Notes: generated by a model not told the origin, from the sequence alone. Positions 1-11,696 are shown, numbered from the stretch's first letter. The stretch: 64,000 bases of DNA from Bryoerythrophyllum caledonicum (GCA_963971425.1 OZ020519.1:10990028-11054027), one strand, 5' to 3'. Program-made: numbers and translations.

Positions 1-175
1 TCTGTGCAGTCAAAGTTTATGAAATTTTGTGATTATGTTATTTAATAAGTCTTTATTGATATCCTATGGTTAAAATTAGAAACAAACGTTTTGCATTTTG
101 TCTTTACTCATTGCACTAAAACTAGCAATTTGACGTGTTTTTGGTGCAAAATTGTCAAAGAAATTTAGGGGTTAG
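1..175 (-). repeat. Family A element, right-end fragment (reverse)
   Basis: This is the terminal part of a family A element in reverse orientation. It carries the conserved block with 'actcattgcacta' and 'gtgtttttggtgcaaaattgtc', and it ends in TTTAGGGGTTAG, a one-base variant of the family terminus TTTAGGGGTTAA. The rest lies outside the window. Confidence 0.75.
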
Positions 176-918
176 ATTTTTGCACTTCACAAGGTCTAAA
201 TTCATAATCCTTGTATTGATCATGTTACTATTTACTTGTACAACAATTTTTTGAGATAGAAAAAAGGTGTAGCATATTTAATACCGTTGTGCAAGTAGTG
301 GAGGTTCAAAACGTGCGAGTTCATGATTTAAAATTTAAAATTTTATTTTTAGCTAAAACATTCTAGAATTGTAATCCAAATGGTCAATAAGAAGGTTTAT
401 ACCACATATTGTTTAGAGAAAAGAGAAAGTACAAATTATGAATATCTCTAAGTTGTATGTGGAAAAGAAGAGGGAACTTTGTTTTGGTACCTCACCCGAC
501 AATGTGTGACAATCCGTGAAAATGTTTGACTTGGATCAAAATGCATATTCTCACTAAAGACCAAAAAAAAAATTGACCATACGAAAGGAAAACTATTAAA
601 TGCTAGTGTTGAAAATCTCACATTTACTAGATAGTCCTAGCAAAAGTTTATGCAAATGCCCGACGTACCTGCACTCAACAATTTCCTGAAAGGTGGCATA
701 ACTTTTTTTTCTATAGGTTCGGTGAGAAAAAAATATTCTACTCCCACATACCTCTTGTTTTCTTGCATCTCTACAAAAAATTCAAGAATTTCAAATGTAA
801 ATTACAACTATGAGAACGTGCCCAAGAACTGGAATAGCCCACTTCTGAACCAAATCCCTTCGGGATATAAATTTCATTCTTGAAAAAAATGTGGAAAAAA
901 AAACTTTCTCTCTTCAAC
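176..918 (+). repeat. Family A element, 5'-truncated (forward)
   Basis: The body of a forward family A copy begins directly after the reverse fragment and lacks the first roughly 300 bases. Family hallmarks in order are 'cactt(a)cacaaggtctaaat', 'ggtgtagcatatt', 'gtggaggttcaaaa', 'tggtcaataagaaggtt', 'ggtacctcacccgacaatg' and 'atagtcctagcaaaagttt'. The junction of a reverse end with a headless forward copy suggests a recombined or deleted pair. Small ORFs here are chance. Confidence 0.7.
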
Positions 919-1734
919 TTAACCCCTAAAGGACCGATGTCCCCTCGGGGGACGTTTTGAGTTTGGGTAAGGTACCACGTTCTCAATTCTAGGCATTATT
1001 TTCTGAGATTTTTTATTGAATAGACAACTTTTGATTAGCTTTGCGTAGACACAAATTTCGTAGAATTCCGACTTACGGTTCAAAAGTTACAATTTATTTT
1101 CACTTACATATACAAATAGTGCAGCAGTTTAGTGTGACATATCACAAATATTGTCACCAAACTTTAATAACTTCTAAATTCAATAGAAACTCGAGTTTTT
1201 GTCCATTTAAAAGAAATAAAATGTCCTCTTGGAAAGGCAATTGAGATATTTGCATCTACCGTACGGATTTGTGAATTTCAAATATTTGAGAAGGATATGA
1301 TATATGCAAAATACAAAGTGTATTGTTGATTCTCAGCACATAGTTGCATTGCAGGATTTTTTAGGACATCTTCTACACCTCTTCTATTTCTAAAATTTGG
1401 TGCACATGTGCCTAACATGATCCTTTTCAAGTTAACACAATAAATTCACGGCCCGTAGTGCAAAAAGTTGCCATAGAAGGTGGTCGAAGTTTGTTGAAGG
1501 TGTATAGTATGACCTGAAAATGAGATTATGTCGCACTTCAAAGGCTAATATCTTTCAATCCGTGGGGTCAAACTTACGAAAATTTTCACCACACACTCTC
1601 ATACAAGTCTAGTACAAGATCTTACGGTTAAATTTTCAAAAAAATGATTTTGTATCATTTTGTGTTGATTGCGCTGAAAATGGCAGTTTTGGAGTGTTTT
1701 TGAGGAAAAATTGCCTTGGTCCTTTAGGGGTTAA
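919..1734 (-). mobile_element. Family A-related TTAA element, diverged, complete ends
   Basis: The element is bounded by TTAACCCCTAAAGGACC on the left and its near-perfect complement GGTCCTTTAGGGGTTAA on the right. TTAA is present on both sides. The right inner part ('cttacggttaaatttt', 'ggagtgtttttga') shows it is a diverged reverse copy of family A, about 816 bp long. There is no coding capacity. Terminal CCC(C)T next to TTAA is the arrangement known for piggyBac-type elements; assigning it to that superfamily is inference. Confidence 0.75.
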
Positions 1735-1989
1735 TTAAAAAAAACAAAATAATCCTCATTCACTTGTGTAATTAGCATTGCATCATAATTATTTCAAATC
1801 TCTTTTGTTGTAGGATTTGCTTGAATGGGCGAAACGCTTTGCTGCACCTAACAGATTCTAGACAAATGCAAATAAACAAGGGAACAATTAGACCCAATTA
1901 AAGGAATATATGTTTTTGTGTTCTACTTAATACATTACTTCATGTAGAAGCAATACATCCTCAATGATATTTGGTGTACGCATAGTTTA

Positions 1990-2529
1990 GGGCCGCTTCA
2001 CACTTGATGGCCTAGTCGAGAGGCCGTCGATTTCCACCAATGAGATTGTTAGAATGGCCAAAGTCCGGACTTTGGGCCTTCACACTTGTGCCCAAACTCC
2101 AAAGGCCGTCGTCCTACATGGCAACACTTTTGGGTTGTTTTGGCGCCAAAGCGACAGCCTCTCAAGCAAAACTAGGGTCGCCCATTTTGGTCGACCCAAA
2201 CTACAATCGAGAGTCCATCGATTTTTTTTATTAAAATAAAAAAAAAAATTGACAAGATCTAGACCGTTAGATGAAAGAGACCGAATTTTTGGGCTGGTTT
2301 TTTTGGCTGATTTTGATTGGCTGATTTTTTTGGGCTGATTTTTTTTGGCGTAATGATATGGGGTTTGGACTTTGGACTTGGCCTTTGGGGCTTCACACCA
2401 CGACCGGCCAAACCTTCAATCTATATTATTTAATGTATTTTTTTGGCAAAAAAGTTTGGCCTCTCGCCATAGGTAGGCCACTCATTTTGATGATCGGCCT
2501 CTCGACTTGGGCATAGTGTGAAGCGGCCC
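1990..2529. mobile_element. Family D MITE (PIF/Harbinger-like), copy 1
   Basis: Terminal inverted repeats are GGGCCGCTTCACACTtGAT and its mirror ending AGTGTGAAGCGGCCC. Flanks are TTA on the left and TAA on the right, close to the 3-bp TNA target duplication of PIF/Harbinger elements. The interior holds a run of 'ggctgatttttt' repeats at 2280-2350. It is about 540 bp and non-coding. The two other copies in the window have exact 3-bp duplications. Confidence 0.8.
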
Positions 2530-2540
2530 TAATTACAAAC

Positions 2541-2616
2541 TTGAACGTTAATGGCAATAACCTACTAATATAACAACATTGAACGTTAATGGCAATAACC
2601 TACTAATATAACAACA
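2541..2616. repeat. 38-bp tandem duplication
   Basis: Two perfect 38-bp units start with TTGAACGTTAATGGC. The second begins at 2579 and the start of a third, diverged, follows. It lies just outside the family D MITE. Confidence 0.9.
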
Positions 2617-4470
2617 TTGAATGTCATTTTAACACTAATTGTTGATGATTGAGATATTTGATGGTTATTAAATTTCAACATGTTTACATTTAGCATTGGT
2701 TAAGTATCAATTCATTTAGTACATAAATTTGTAAAAAATGGTGAAGAAAACATTGACCATTGTATTTCAAAATGAAGTATTTTCAAATGCTTAAAATGCT
2801 TCCAAATGAAATAGAGAAAATGTGTAAAAACTTAAAATTATATGGTATACAATGAATATATCTAAATTTAGTGATATTTGATTTAAAAAAATTTGATATA
2901 GAGTTGTTTGATTCAAATATTTAGATATGTATAATAAATAAAATATAAGATAACACAATGAATATTTAAATGAAACAAAAAAACATTATATGAAATATAT
3001 ATTTAAAAATAATATTAAATTAAATTAAAATATATATATGACATTTTAGAAGATTTCAAATATTAATCTAAACACTAATTGTTTACAATTTAACATTTAG
3101 TGAAATTCAAATAGTAGGGGTAACTATACCATCCTTCTATAACACTAAATATTATTATGAGTGTACTCGTTTTATTAATATTTTACAATCAAAATTTGGA
3201 AATTTCAAATTTAATCAAAAGTAAAGGACTTGTAATAAGTGGAAAATAAACTCAATTTTTAACTTATTTAGATTTAAAACAAGATTCCTTCTCTTTTTAT
3301 ATTAAAGAATTAAAATCATTTCTATAATATGGTTTTTGATGTCTATAAGGAGCTATAGGAACATGTGGTCTACTTGTACTTTTTTGGATTTCATGCAAAT
3401 TCTTCTCTTGCCTTAGCAAAAGTTACTAAAATTGTTCACCATGTTATCTTCCTCACTATAGTATTATAGGCCAACTCCATCATAATCATCAAATAACCAT
3501 GCACATTTGTGATATAAAGTGGAGGATATTATTTTTGTAGGACCTAAATGGTCTCTTATAAATGCACATATGGCTAGTTGTCTAGTTCCTAATCTAGTCA
3601 TCTTGTACTTATTTGTGAATCAAAAGAGTTTTCCTGACGGTCTAATTTTTATAGGGTGGCTACCTTGTGTCAGCCAAAAAGACCCGGTGCAGCATCCTTT
3701 AAGGACCTTGTGGATAATATGAATACAATAATGGAGTACTCTAGGGGTCTTCAATGACTTGCTGTAATAATTTGCAAGAAAATCGTACTAATCAAGTTTT
3801 AAAATTATAAAAATGGATTTGAGTTTTTGATGCAAAATTTTCAATGTGGATATTTTTGTCATGTGGAGATTTCATAACAAGTATGGTGCATGGCAAACCT
3901 TTTAATGTCATAAGGTGCCACTTGTGGATACATTATTCTACATGTATGCTGTTGTATTTGAACATCATATAAGGTTTAGATTGATTGAAATGACCTCCAT
4001 ATAGAAGATGTCAGTTGATGAATCTTTAACCCAAAGGTGTAAGTCGTACTAAAAATTAATACACTTGTTGTATTGTACAGAACAAAATATGTGCCTGTAT
4101 GTACGGTTCCAAATTGACATTAAAGGGTTAAAATAATGGGAATAGTGTACCCTACCTTGCATAACATCAAGTGCTTGGTTATGCCTTTGAAGGACATCTT
4201 TTAGAAAATATTTGTAAGAGAAGTACATTACTCTACCTTCAGTGTCAGTTGTATGTGCAGATGTAATAGTTTAGAGAGTTTGAAATTACACAAGTATGTA
4301 CAATTCTTCAGCATATCATTTTCATGAATCAATAATCAGCTTATTTTGTACGGAGCAAAGAGTGCACGCTACAACACCGGTTATTGCTTACAGAGCGCGC
4401 GATGATAAATTTCCAAAGCTACCCCTGTTTTACAAAACTTCAAGAGTACAATAAATATAATATCTAGTGT
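2617..4470. other. AT-rich stretch, no gene seen
   Basis: This sequence is strongly AT-rich, especially at 2850-3060, with no convincing ORF, splice-site chain or inverted termini. Isolated 'ttaaagggttaaa' near 4123 resembles a family B/C terminus but has no partner that I can place. Confidence 0.6.
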
Positions 4471-5579
4471 TCACCCTTTAAGACCTAACGACCATTATCA
4501 GGTCGTTTGGGCACATTAACCTTGGTAGCAAGCCCTACAAGCCACCTTCAAGGGAAATTTGAGACAAATGTAGAGGTGGAGGAAGATGAGCATCTACTGG
4601 GACCCGCGTCACCAAAATTGATGCAAGCATTGGCAAGCTACAATGATTTCCATGAAGTGAGGTTGCAATGAAATTTATTTGATGTGTAGATGATATCCAA
4701 CACTAATCTACCACACTTATATATTCTCCCAAGCCTTGTGAGTTCATTGACCTTTAAGGATTAACCACATTGAATAATCTATAAATGCTGTAACTTTCTA
4801 CTCTTGTCAAATATTTATAGAGAGAGCACTACTGTCCATACTATATGTAGAAGGGATAATTGTGAACATAGTTCGTAAACGAATCATCAAAAGTAAAAAC
4901 TTAAAGCATTTATGAATTGGTTATTGTGGTTAACACAAAATATCAAATTTAGTATAGTGAAGGCTCATGCCTTTATGACATCAGAGGAATTTAGTATTGT
5001 CTTTGTAATTATCCTCCCTTACTAATAAATCACCCTTTCTATGAGCAATAGCCACTCTAGTTTTTGTGTTATTTTAAAAGTTACCTAAAGTTTTAATAAA
5101 TGTTTATTTTGGATTTGATGCTATTCTTTTTTTTTTATAGCAATTGGATATGGCAGAGCTGAGTGGTCTCTGAACTACAATCATTGTTAAGTAAGGATTT
5201 TTTTGTGGTCTCCAAATATAGGTTGGAAGTAGTTGAAGTAGCCATTGAAAAGAATGAAGGAGATTTTATTTTGTACCATGAATGTTAACCTTCAACACCA
5301 AAGAAGACGGCAAGGGCCTAGGAGAATCTACAAGTATAGTAGACTATGCAGAACAATATCTACACATTGGGTACATTTCATTGCGACCCCACTTCACAGA
5401 AACCACTGTAATTTGCCAATGCCCGCATTAATTGGAGATCACAGGATCCGTTTAAAAACTTACACCTGCTTGGAGTACATTGTGAAAATTGCGACAACTA
5501 TGACCAATTGTGAAAAATTTAAAACATTAGGAGCACCAAAATCGACCCTTCCAAGGCCTCATAGTCGTTAAAGGGTTAA
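4471..5579 (+). mobile_element. Family C element with TTAA-type right end
   Basis: The left part, CACCCTTTAAGACCTAACGACC and following, is closely matched by 62,338-62,613, so this is a repeat family. The right end reads GTCGTTAAAGGGTTAA, whose complement TTAACCCTTTAACGAC resembles the left end. Length is about 1.1 kb. The interior contains a family F-like insertion. The terminus CCCTTTA plus TTAA places it near family B. Left boundary is approximate. Confidence 0.5.
4775..4930. repeat. Family F-like inverted-repeat MITE inside family C
   Basis: The left arm has 'ctataaatgctgtaactttctactcttg' and the right arm the opposite order, 'aaaagtaaaaacttaaagcatttatga'. These are the same inner-arm motifs as the intact family F element at 22,439-22,657. 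The outer termini are degraded. Confidence 0.5.
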
Positions 5580-5746
5580 ATGCATTTTTCTTCTTTGAAT
5601 AGTAACTTACAGGTAATTGATGTTATACATGAATGATATTTAAAACTTTAAGATGAGAAAAGGGGTCAAAACTCTCAATGTCTTTGCCTCACTTTACAAA
5701 TAATTCCATTGCATGAGCTTGGGTATTGAAGGTCTTGCAGTTCCGT

Positions 5747-6541
5747 TTAACCCTTTAGCGCCCAGGAAGCCCGAAATGGGACTCCAAAGGTGCTCAAACT
5801 CAATTTGCATGAAATCCATGAGGAACTAGGCTTTGAGATACAATGTTCAGATTTGCGCACTCATTACACAAACACTCTCCAACAATCAGATCATGATTTG
5901 GATTTGTAGAACTCTTGGAAAAGCTAGGAATACAACACAAAATACACCAAATACATTAAAATACAGTGAATACAGTGAATACTATGCCACATACTATGTT
6001 GTATTTCACACACATGCACATTGATTTTGGTCTTAAATTTTGATTGAACTTGGTCTTTAAGACATTCTTCATTGTTTTGTGATTGTTGATCTCTCACATA
6101 GGAAACTTCCGTTTTGATTCGTATAAGGTTGGAACATTTTTGTATAAATATCAAGTAGAAAAAAACAAAAAAATCACCAAGAATTGGGTATAAATATTTT
6201 CTTCACATATAATATGTCAATGCGAAGCTATCAACCTAGTGCACATGTGAACCGCTCTAATTCAAAGTAAAAAAATTCTTGCAAGACTCTATTGATAGTT
6301 AAAGTAGTACACCTTCCAAATTCCACAGTTTTCACTACCAATATACGGTAACTTTAAACACTATAATCTATTCCATCAACGGTTGGATGTTGTGCAAAAT
6401 TTCCCCAAAGTTGAGATCATTCAATTTTGTAAGGTTAGATATTAATATTAGTCATTGTATTTCCATCAATTCCGGTTCAAAGAAAAAAATCAGCAGAAAT
6501 CTTGGTTTTTCCAGAAACATCCCTGGGCGCTAAAGGGTTAA
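5747..6541 (+). mobile_element. Family B TTAA element, intact
   Basis: Ends are TTAACCCTTTAGCGCCCAGG and CCTGGGCGCTAAAGGGTTAA, perfect 20-bp inverted complements including the TTAA. Length is 795 bp with no ORF of note. The same family recurs at 29,322-31,112 and 62,614-63,394. TTAA plus a terminus beginning CCCT is what piggyBac elements show; the transposase source is not in this window. Confidence 0.85.
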
Positions 6542-6735
6542 TCCAAAGGGTTGAGACATCGACGTTGCAAATCATCGTCCAAATTTGGCATACTTTGTAC
6601 CAATGGTGGTTCTTACAAAGACCAACCCACAGGAAAAATGTCCACCTTCAAATTTTAATTTTTAAAAAAAGAAAAAAGAAAAGAAAAAAAGAGTCCACCT
6701 TAGAAAAAATTAATTCCGATGACAAGCATGTACTG

Positions 6736-8050
6736 TACAGTACCCACCAATAAGTATACGTTCATGAACGTTTCCACACTACATTGCTGCCAACTTTGAC
6801 ACCCTCCTGAGGGCTAAAAAAATGTCATTTTACCATGAAATTTTTGGCACAAGATCATTTCTATGTTGACAACATGTGTGCCAAATTTCAAGGCCAGAAG
6901 ATGAATATAGAAAAAGATATACCAAATTTACCAACATGTGTAGTTGTAAGCCATTCACTACTGCCAATTTTGACACCCTCTTGAGGGCTGAAAAATTGAT
7001 ATTTTACCATGAAATTTTTATCAAAAGATCATCTCTATGCTCATAACATGTGTGTTAAATTTCAAAGCCATGTGATGAATACAATAATAGATACACAAGA
7101 TTGTTTCTCATAGTTACACATGTTGGTAGATTTTGAATATGGGTTTCTTTATTCATCTTCTGGCCTTGAAAATTGGCGCACATGTTATATTCATAGAAGT
7201 GATCATGTGTTAAAAATTTCATAGTAAAATAACAATTTTTCAAACCTAGGGAAGGTGCCAAAGTTGAAATGGTACCCTTGGTTGTTTGTCACAATTAGCA
7301 CATTGGTAGATTTTGAATTTTTTCTTTTCTATCGTGGATATTTTAGACTTGAAATTAAGCACACATGTAATCAACATAGAGATGGTCTCATGTCCAAAAT
7401 CTCATGGGAAAAAAATATAGAACTCAATCCATGGGAGGGTGTCAAATTTGGCAAGAGTGAAATGTTTCTCACAACTACACATGTTGGTAGATTTCAATTT
7501 TTTTTTGCTATGTAGGTATTCTCGCCTTAAAACTTGGCACACATGTATTCGATATAGAAATGGTTTCATGCCAAAAATTTCATGCGCAAAAACAAAAGAG
7601 TTAATCCTTGGGAGTGTGTCAAAGTTGGCCAGGAGTGAAATGTTTCTTACAACTACACTCACAACTACACATGTTGCTAGATTTTAAATATGTCTCTTTG
7701 TGTGGATGTTTTAGACTTTAAACATGTAATAAACAGAGAGGCCGTCCCATGCCAAAAATTACATGGGCAAAAACAAAAAAATTCAATCCTTGGGAGGGTG
7801 TCAAAGTTCGTAGCTATGAAACTTTTCTTAGTGCTACCCATGTTGGTAGATCTTGAATATCTTTTTTTTAATTCAACTTCCGACCTTGAAATTTTGCACA
7901 CATGTTGTCAACGTAGAAACAATCTTGTGCCAAAAATTTCATGGTGAAATGACAATTTTTCAGCCTTTAAAAGGGTGTCAAAGTTGGCAGCAGTGTAGAG
8001 TGGAAACGTACGTATGCAAAATGAACGTATACTTATTGGTGGGTACTGTA
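6736..8050 (+). mobile_element. Fold-back element, copy 1 (2 forward + 5 reverse modules)
   Basis: Outer ends are TACAGTACCCACCAATAAGT and its exact complement at 8031-8050, followed inward by 'acgtttccacactac' and 'cagtgtagagtggaaacgt'. The interior is made of modules of about 180 bp marked by 'ctttgacaccct' and 'caacatgtgtagttgt'. Two modules run forward (6,791 and 6,971) and five in reverse (near 7,257, 7,437, 7,617, 7,797 and 7,976), with the switch at about 7,100 in 'attgtttctcatagtta'. The ORFs here are chance products of the modules. CATG flanks both sides but the target duplication is ambiguous. Confidence 0.8.
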
Positions 8051-8368
8051 CATGATTCAAAAGTTTGGAAATTTTAGAAGTAGATTGCATATGTAGTTTG
8101 TGGGTTGGAGATGTTCAGATTTTTCAGCCTTGCAAGTCTGAAAGAGAAAGACATGGTGAGATTTTTTGTGGACCGAAGTAGAGTATTTTGCGTTCCATGC
8201 TCCCTTATCCTATACCATTGAAATGCACCAATTAGTAGTAATGGCAATCAATGCTCATGGATTCTACCCAATGCAAGCTAAAGTTCTCCCATAGTACTCC
8301 AAGTTCCCAAAGAGTTAATAAGGTTGGATTACCTATCACCACCACCAACCCCAGAATCAACAGTCTTA
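8051..8368. other. Short spacer, nothing recognised
   Basis: No coding or repeat structure is seen between the fold-back element and the family H MITE. Confidence 0.5.
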
Positions 8369-8867
8369 GAGCACCTCCACCCCGCACCGCAAACCGCCAA
8401 ACTGGCGGCGCAAAGTGGGTGGAGCGCCCACACCGCGTGCCCCAAAACAGGGCATCGGTGCGGGAAATTGCTATTCTCCGGGCCTCTGTACGGGGAACTG
8501 GGGTTCGACACCCACCTCCCCGGGGTTTGCAGTTTCGGCCCCCCCACTCCCCGCATACCACGTGACATGCCGGGAGTGGAGCGGTCGGATTTTTTTTTTT
8601 AAATTAAAAATTAAAAAAATGTATTCCGATTTTTTTTAATAAAAAAAACAAAAGAAAACATTGGGACAAAAAGGATTTTTTTTAATTTTAATTTTTTTAA
8701 ATAAAAAAATTAATTTTTTATTAAAAAAATAAAGAATCCTGAAGTTGCCAGCCAGCTATAGCTTGCTGCGGGTGTGGGGAGGGGAGGATAACTCTCCCTC
8801 GTCTCCCTTGGCCCACACCTAAATCTCCCATGGCGTGGGAGTTTCTCCGCCAGGGATGGAGATGCTC
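8369..8867. mobile_element. Family H MITE (PIF/Harbinger-like)
   Basis: Inverted ends are GAGCACCTCCACCCCGC and the mirror GGGATGGAGATGCTC. Each is flanked by TTA (8366-8368 and 8868-8870), a 3-bp target duplication. The element is GC-rich at both ends with an AT-rich core at 8590-8740. The overlapping ORFs in several frames are palindrome artefacts. Confidence 0.8.
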
Positions 8868-9284
8868 TTATGTGGCCAAAACCACCATCCGCCCACCCCA
8901 TTTCCGAAATTTTAGGAAAGTCAGTTATGATTGGGTGTCAGTTTATAATTGGTTCAAAGCTCTCGGTTTTTAGTCTCTTGCATAAGTGGTCATAGCACAA
9001 CTTACTATGGAAGTAGAGAGTTTTGTATGTCGAGAATGGGTCACGGCTTACTATCCACTTCGAAAATTTGTAGCAATTTCAATATGAAGAAATAAATGGT
9101 CACGACAATTACAATATTCATGAAATCCTATTTTGAATTCCCAAAAAAAATCTTACCATGTATACAAACGCTATAAATAGGACAACAAGCTTAAGTTGGT
9201 GGTTATAGGTCATCCAATCTTAATTGATCCCCACCTTTCCCAAGCCAAGGCATCCTATCCATGTGGTCCCAATTACTAACATAA

Positions 9285-9680
9285 GAGCTTCTCCACCGGT
9301 CCACAAACCCGAAAGGAGGTGACATTGTTTTTGTTCTCCACTACATTGCAAGTAGGCACCAGGTAGACTCTACTGCCGTACCCACAGCGGCCCAGAGCTC
9401 TTCCCCCAAAACTTACTGGTTGGTTTTTTTTTAATTGTTGAAATCGTTTTTTGAAACATGCTCTTTGTTGACATTAATCGGAGAGGGAGATTTGGTTCAC
9501 ATGTTCAAGTTTTGCATTGCATGGCTTGCTGCGGGCATATGCTATAATTATCTCCGTCTCAGCCTCCCCCACTGTGATGAGGGGCGGGTATGGGTGGAGA
9601 TGAAATAGGGGGTGACATACAAAGTAGGGGGTGACATACAAAGTAGGGGGTGACATACGGGGTCACCTCCTTTTCCTTTG
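9285..9680. repeat. Family H-like remnant with internal inverted repeat
   Basis: The left end GAGCTTCTCCACCGGTCCAC resembles the family H terminus, and 'gggtggagat' at 9592-9601 resembles its right end. A second inverted pair, AAAGGAGGTGAC near 9312 and GTCACCTCCTTTTCC near 9662, brackets the interior. It is probably two overlapping decayed elements. The ORF on the - strand is not supported as a gene. Confidence 0.4.
9606..9660. repeat. 19-bp tandem repeat, 2.9 copies
   Basis: The unit TAGGGGGTGACATACAAAG starts at 9606, 9625 and 9644. The third copy changes at its end into GGGGTCACCTCC, which makes an inverted match to the unit itself. Confidence 0.9.
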
Positions 9681-9904
9681 AAGAAAACTCTATTTAACAA
9701 CTTACAAAGCCAATTTTTGTAAAGTGGAGAGTCTTTGTGGTGTGCTTTTATATTTTGTCCTCAATCGGCCATACTATACGTTCATCTCTACTCTAAATAT
9801 GGTGTATGGTGTAGGCACACAATATGATATGCAAATGCTATAAGTTTTTACTCTTGATGAATAATTTTTCCACCTATGCTGACAATGATCACCTTCTTTG
9901 AGTA

Positions 9905-10830
9905 CACCAAACACTAAGTATAGTGTGGACCAAATTATTTCAAAATACCTACACTAATTCTAGTACATGCAAATTATAGTGGTCCACCTCAATTCTCAAT
10001 CTACATCAAATCATGTTTCTTGGAAAATAGTGTGGAATGTTTCAAAATTGTTGACAAAAAATTAATGTGGATTATGGAGAGGTGGCAGCAAGCAACAAAG
10101 AGTGGAAAATATTTGGTAGTGAGTGGCGGTGAGGGCCGCTTCACACTTGGTGGCCAAGTCGAGTGGCCGTCGATTTCCACCAATGAGATTGCTAGAATGG
10201 CCAAAGTCCGCTTTGGGCCTTCACACTTGTGCCTAAATTCCGAAGGCCGTTGTCTTACATGGCAATACTTTTGGGCTCTTTTGGCGCCAAAGCGATGGCC
10301 TCTCGAGCAAAACTTGGGTCGCCCATTATAGCAGATCCAAACTAAAATCGAAAGTCCATCAAATTTTTTAAATAAAATATTAAAAAACTGACAAGATCTG
10401 GACCGTTAAATGAAAGAGGCCAAATTTTTTAGCTGATTTTTTTTGGCTGATTTTTTTGGGCTGATTTTTTGGGCTGATATTTTTCGGTTGATTTTTATTG
10501 GCTGATTTTTTTTGGTGTATTGACATGAGGTTTGGACTTTGGACTTGGCCTTTGGGGCTTCACACCACGACCGGCCAAACCTTCAATCTATATTATTTAA
10601 TGTATTTTTAGGCAAAAGAATTTGGCCTCTCGCCATAGTTTGGCCACTCATTTCGACGGAAGGTCACTCGACTTGGGCATAGTGTGAAGCGGCACTGAGG
10701 TGGCGAAGAATGGCATGACACATGTTGAAATGTGTCCACATCAATTGTATACTAGAACCAAAATTGATGTGGTCCACATCATTTTCCACCCACATTATCA
10801 ATGAATCCACACTATGTTCAATGCTTGGTG
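9905..10830. mobile_element. Family K inverted-repeat element with TA flanks
   Basis: Ends are CACCAAACACTAAGTATAGT and the mirrored ACTATGTTCAATGCTTGGTG, followed inward by 'gtgga' and 'tccac'. TA is present on both outer sides, as in Tc1/mariner-type (Stowaway-like) MITEs. It contains the family D element at 10,133-10,695. Confidence 0.55.
10133..10695. mobile_element. Family D MITE, copy 2
   Basis: Ends are GGGCCGCTTCACACTtGGT and AGTGTGAAGCGGCAC, flanked by the direct duplication TGA (10130-10132 and 10696-10698). It shares the 'ggctgatttttt' array and the block 'ggacttggcctttggggctt' with copy 1. TGA fits the TNA consensus of PIF/Harbinger elements. Confidence 0.85.
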
Positions 10831-10930
10831 TAGTATAGATAGTTGTACTCTCAGTAAAAATCTTCATCGATAGTAAAAAGTTACCGCGCTTTCAAATCAT
10901 AAATTACCACTACACTAAACACCAAATTCA

Positions 10931-11422
10931 GTGTAACTTAGTGTCTGAACTGTGACAGGATCAACTTGTCGACCAAAAATTGAGAGGGCGTGAGACAGCA
11001 AAACAGACACAAACACACACCAACCTCCCCAATCCTGAGGGACCCCTAAAGTACATGCCCCAAATCTAACTGCCTCTGAAGCGGAAGCCCTCCTCCCCAA
11101 AAGTAGCCATGCAATCAGCAAAATGAAATCCTCTCCAGTTTCCCCCCAGTTCCTCTGGCAGGCCCCGTTTTGATGGAGGCTCGTACCTAACCCGTGCTTA
11201 CTTTGCAATCAACCTCGCATTTAAAAAAAAAACCAACAGTAAAAACAAGGATTGATGCATGTTCACCCAAGTGGGCCAACTTACCTGCACCTGGCTCATG
11301 GTGAAGTGATGGGGCACCCCTCGAAGTAAGCACTGATAGACTCTTAACCTTACATTGCCATGTCTTTATTTATCGTAAACATCCAAAAGGATGTTAAACC
11401 ATTATTTAAGCCATGTTATTCA
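10931..11422. other. GC-richer spacer with an unsupported ORF
   Basis: A 97-codon open frame on the - strand (10,915-11,208) runs through moderately GC-rich sequence. I recognise no domain and see no splice or promoter context, so I do not call a gene. Confidence 0.4.
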
Positions 11423-11696
11423 GCCCAGGGCAAATTGACCCCTCGTTGGGAGTCACCCGAGGGTCATTTTAATTACATGGGGTCATTTTTCTAGCCCTCT
11501 TATTTTGGGGGGTCTAGAGGCTTTTTTTGGATTTTTTTGGGACAAACTTGGGATCAACATCCATTGTTAAAGCTAGAAGACCCTCCATTACTATAATTAA
11601 AGCCCCATCCAAATACAAAATAGGGGCCAAGTTTGGCCACACCACCTCGTGGCCCCCTCGGGTAACTCCCGACGAGGGGGTCGATTCGCCTTGGGT
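11423..11696. mobile_element. Family G MITE (Mutator-like), copy 1
   Basis: Imperfect inverted repeats of about 40 bp begin GCCCAGGGCAAATTGACCCC on the left and end GGGGGTCGATTCGCCTTGGG plus T on the right. The 9-bp sequence TGTTATTCA directly flanks both sides (11414-11422 and 11697-11705). A 9-bp duplication is typical of Mutator-like elements. It is 274 bp and non-coding. Confidence 0.8.

Larger units (their letters stand above)
9785..10930. mobile_element. Family F-like element split by nested elements
   Basis: The left half (about 9785-9902) carries 'gcaaatgctataagtttttactcttgatga'. The right half (about 10833-10930) carries the mirrored 'gtactctcagtaaaaatcttcat' and 'cactacactaaacaccaaattcagtg'. 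Together they form a MITE related to the intact F copy at 22,439, opened by family K and then D. Outer boundaries are approximate. Confidence 0.5.

Noticed and set aside
7255-8090. Chain of 70-86 codon ORFs on both strands
   Set aside because: They follow the 180-bp module repeat of the fold-back element and occur in mirrored form in the second copy; no domain.
8232-8602. Overlapping GC-rich ORFs on both strands
   Set aside because: They lie across a family H MITE with inverted ends; several frames are open at once because of the palindromic, GC-rich composition.
9606-9660. CRISPR-like repeat
   Set aside because: The units are directly adjacent without spacers; it is a simple tandem repeat in eukaryotic DNA.
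10915-11208. 97-codon ORF on the - strand
   Set aside because: Moderately GC-rich but no domain, homologue or splice context that I can recognise.
11242-11330. Possible tRNA-derived SINE
   Set aside because: No convincing A and B box pair with correct spacing; no poly-A tail structure.
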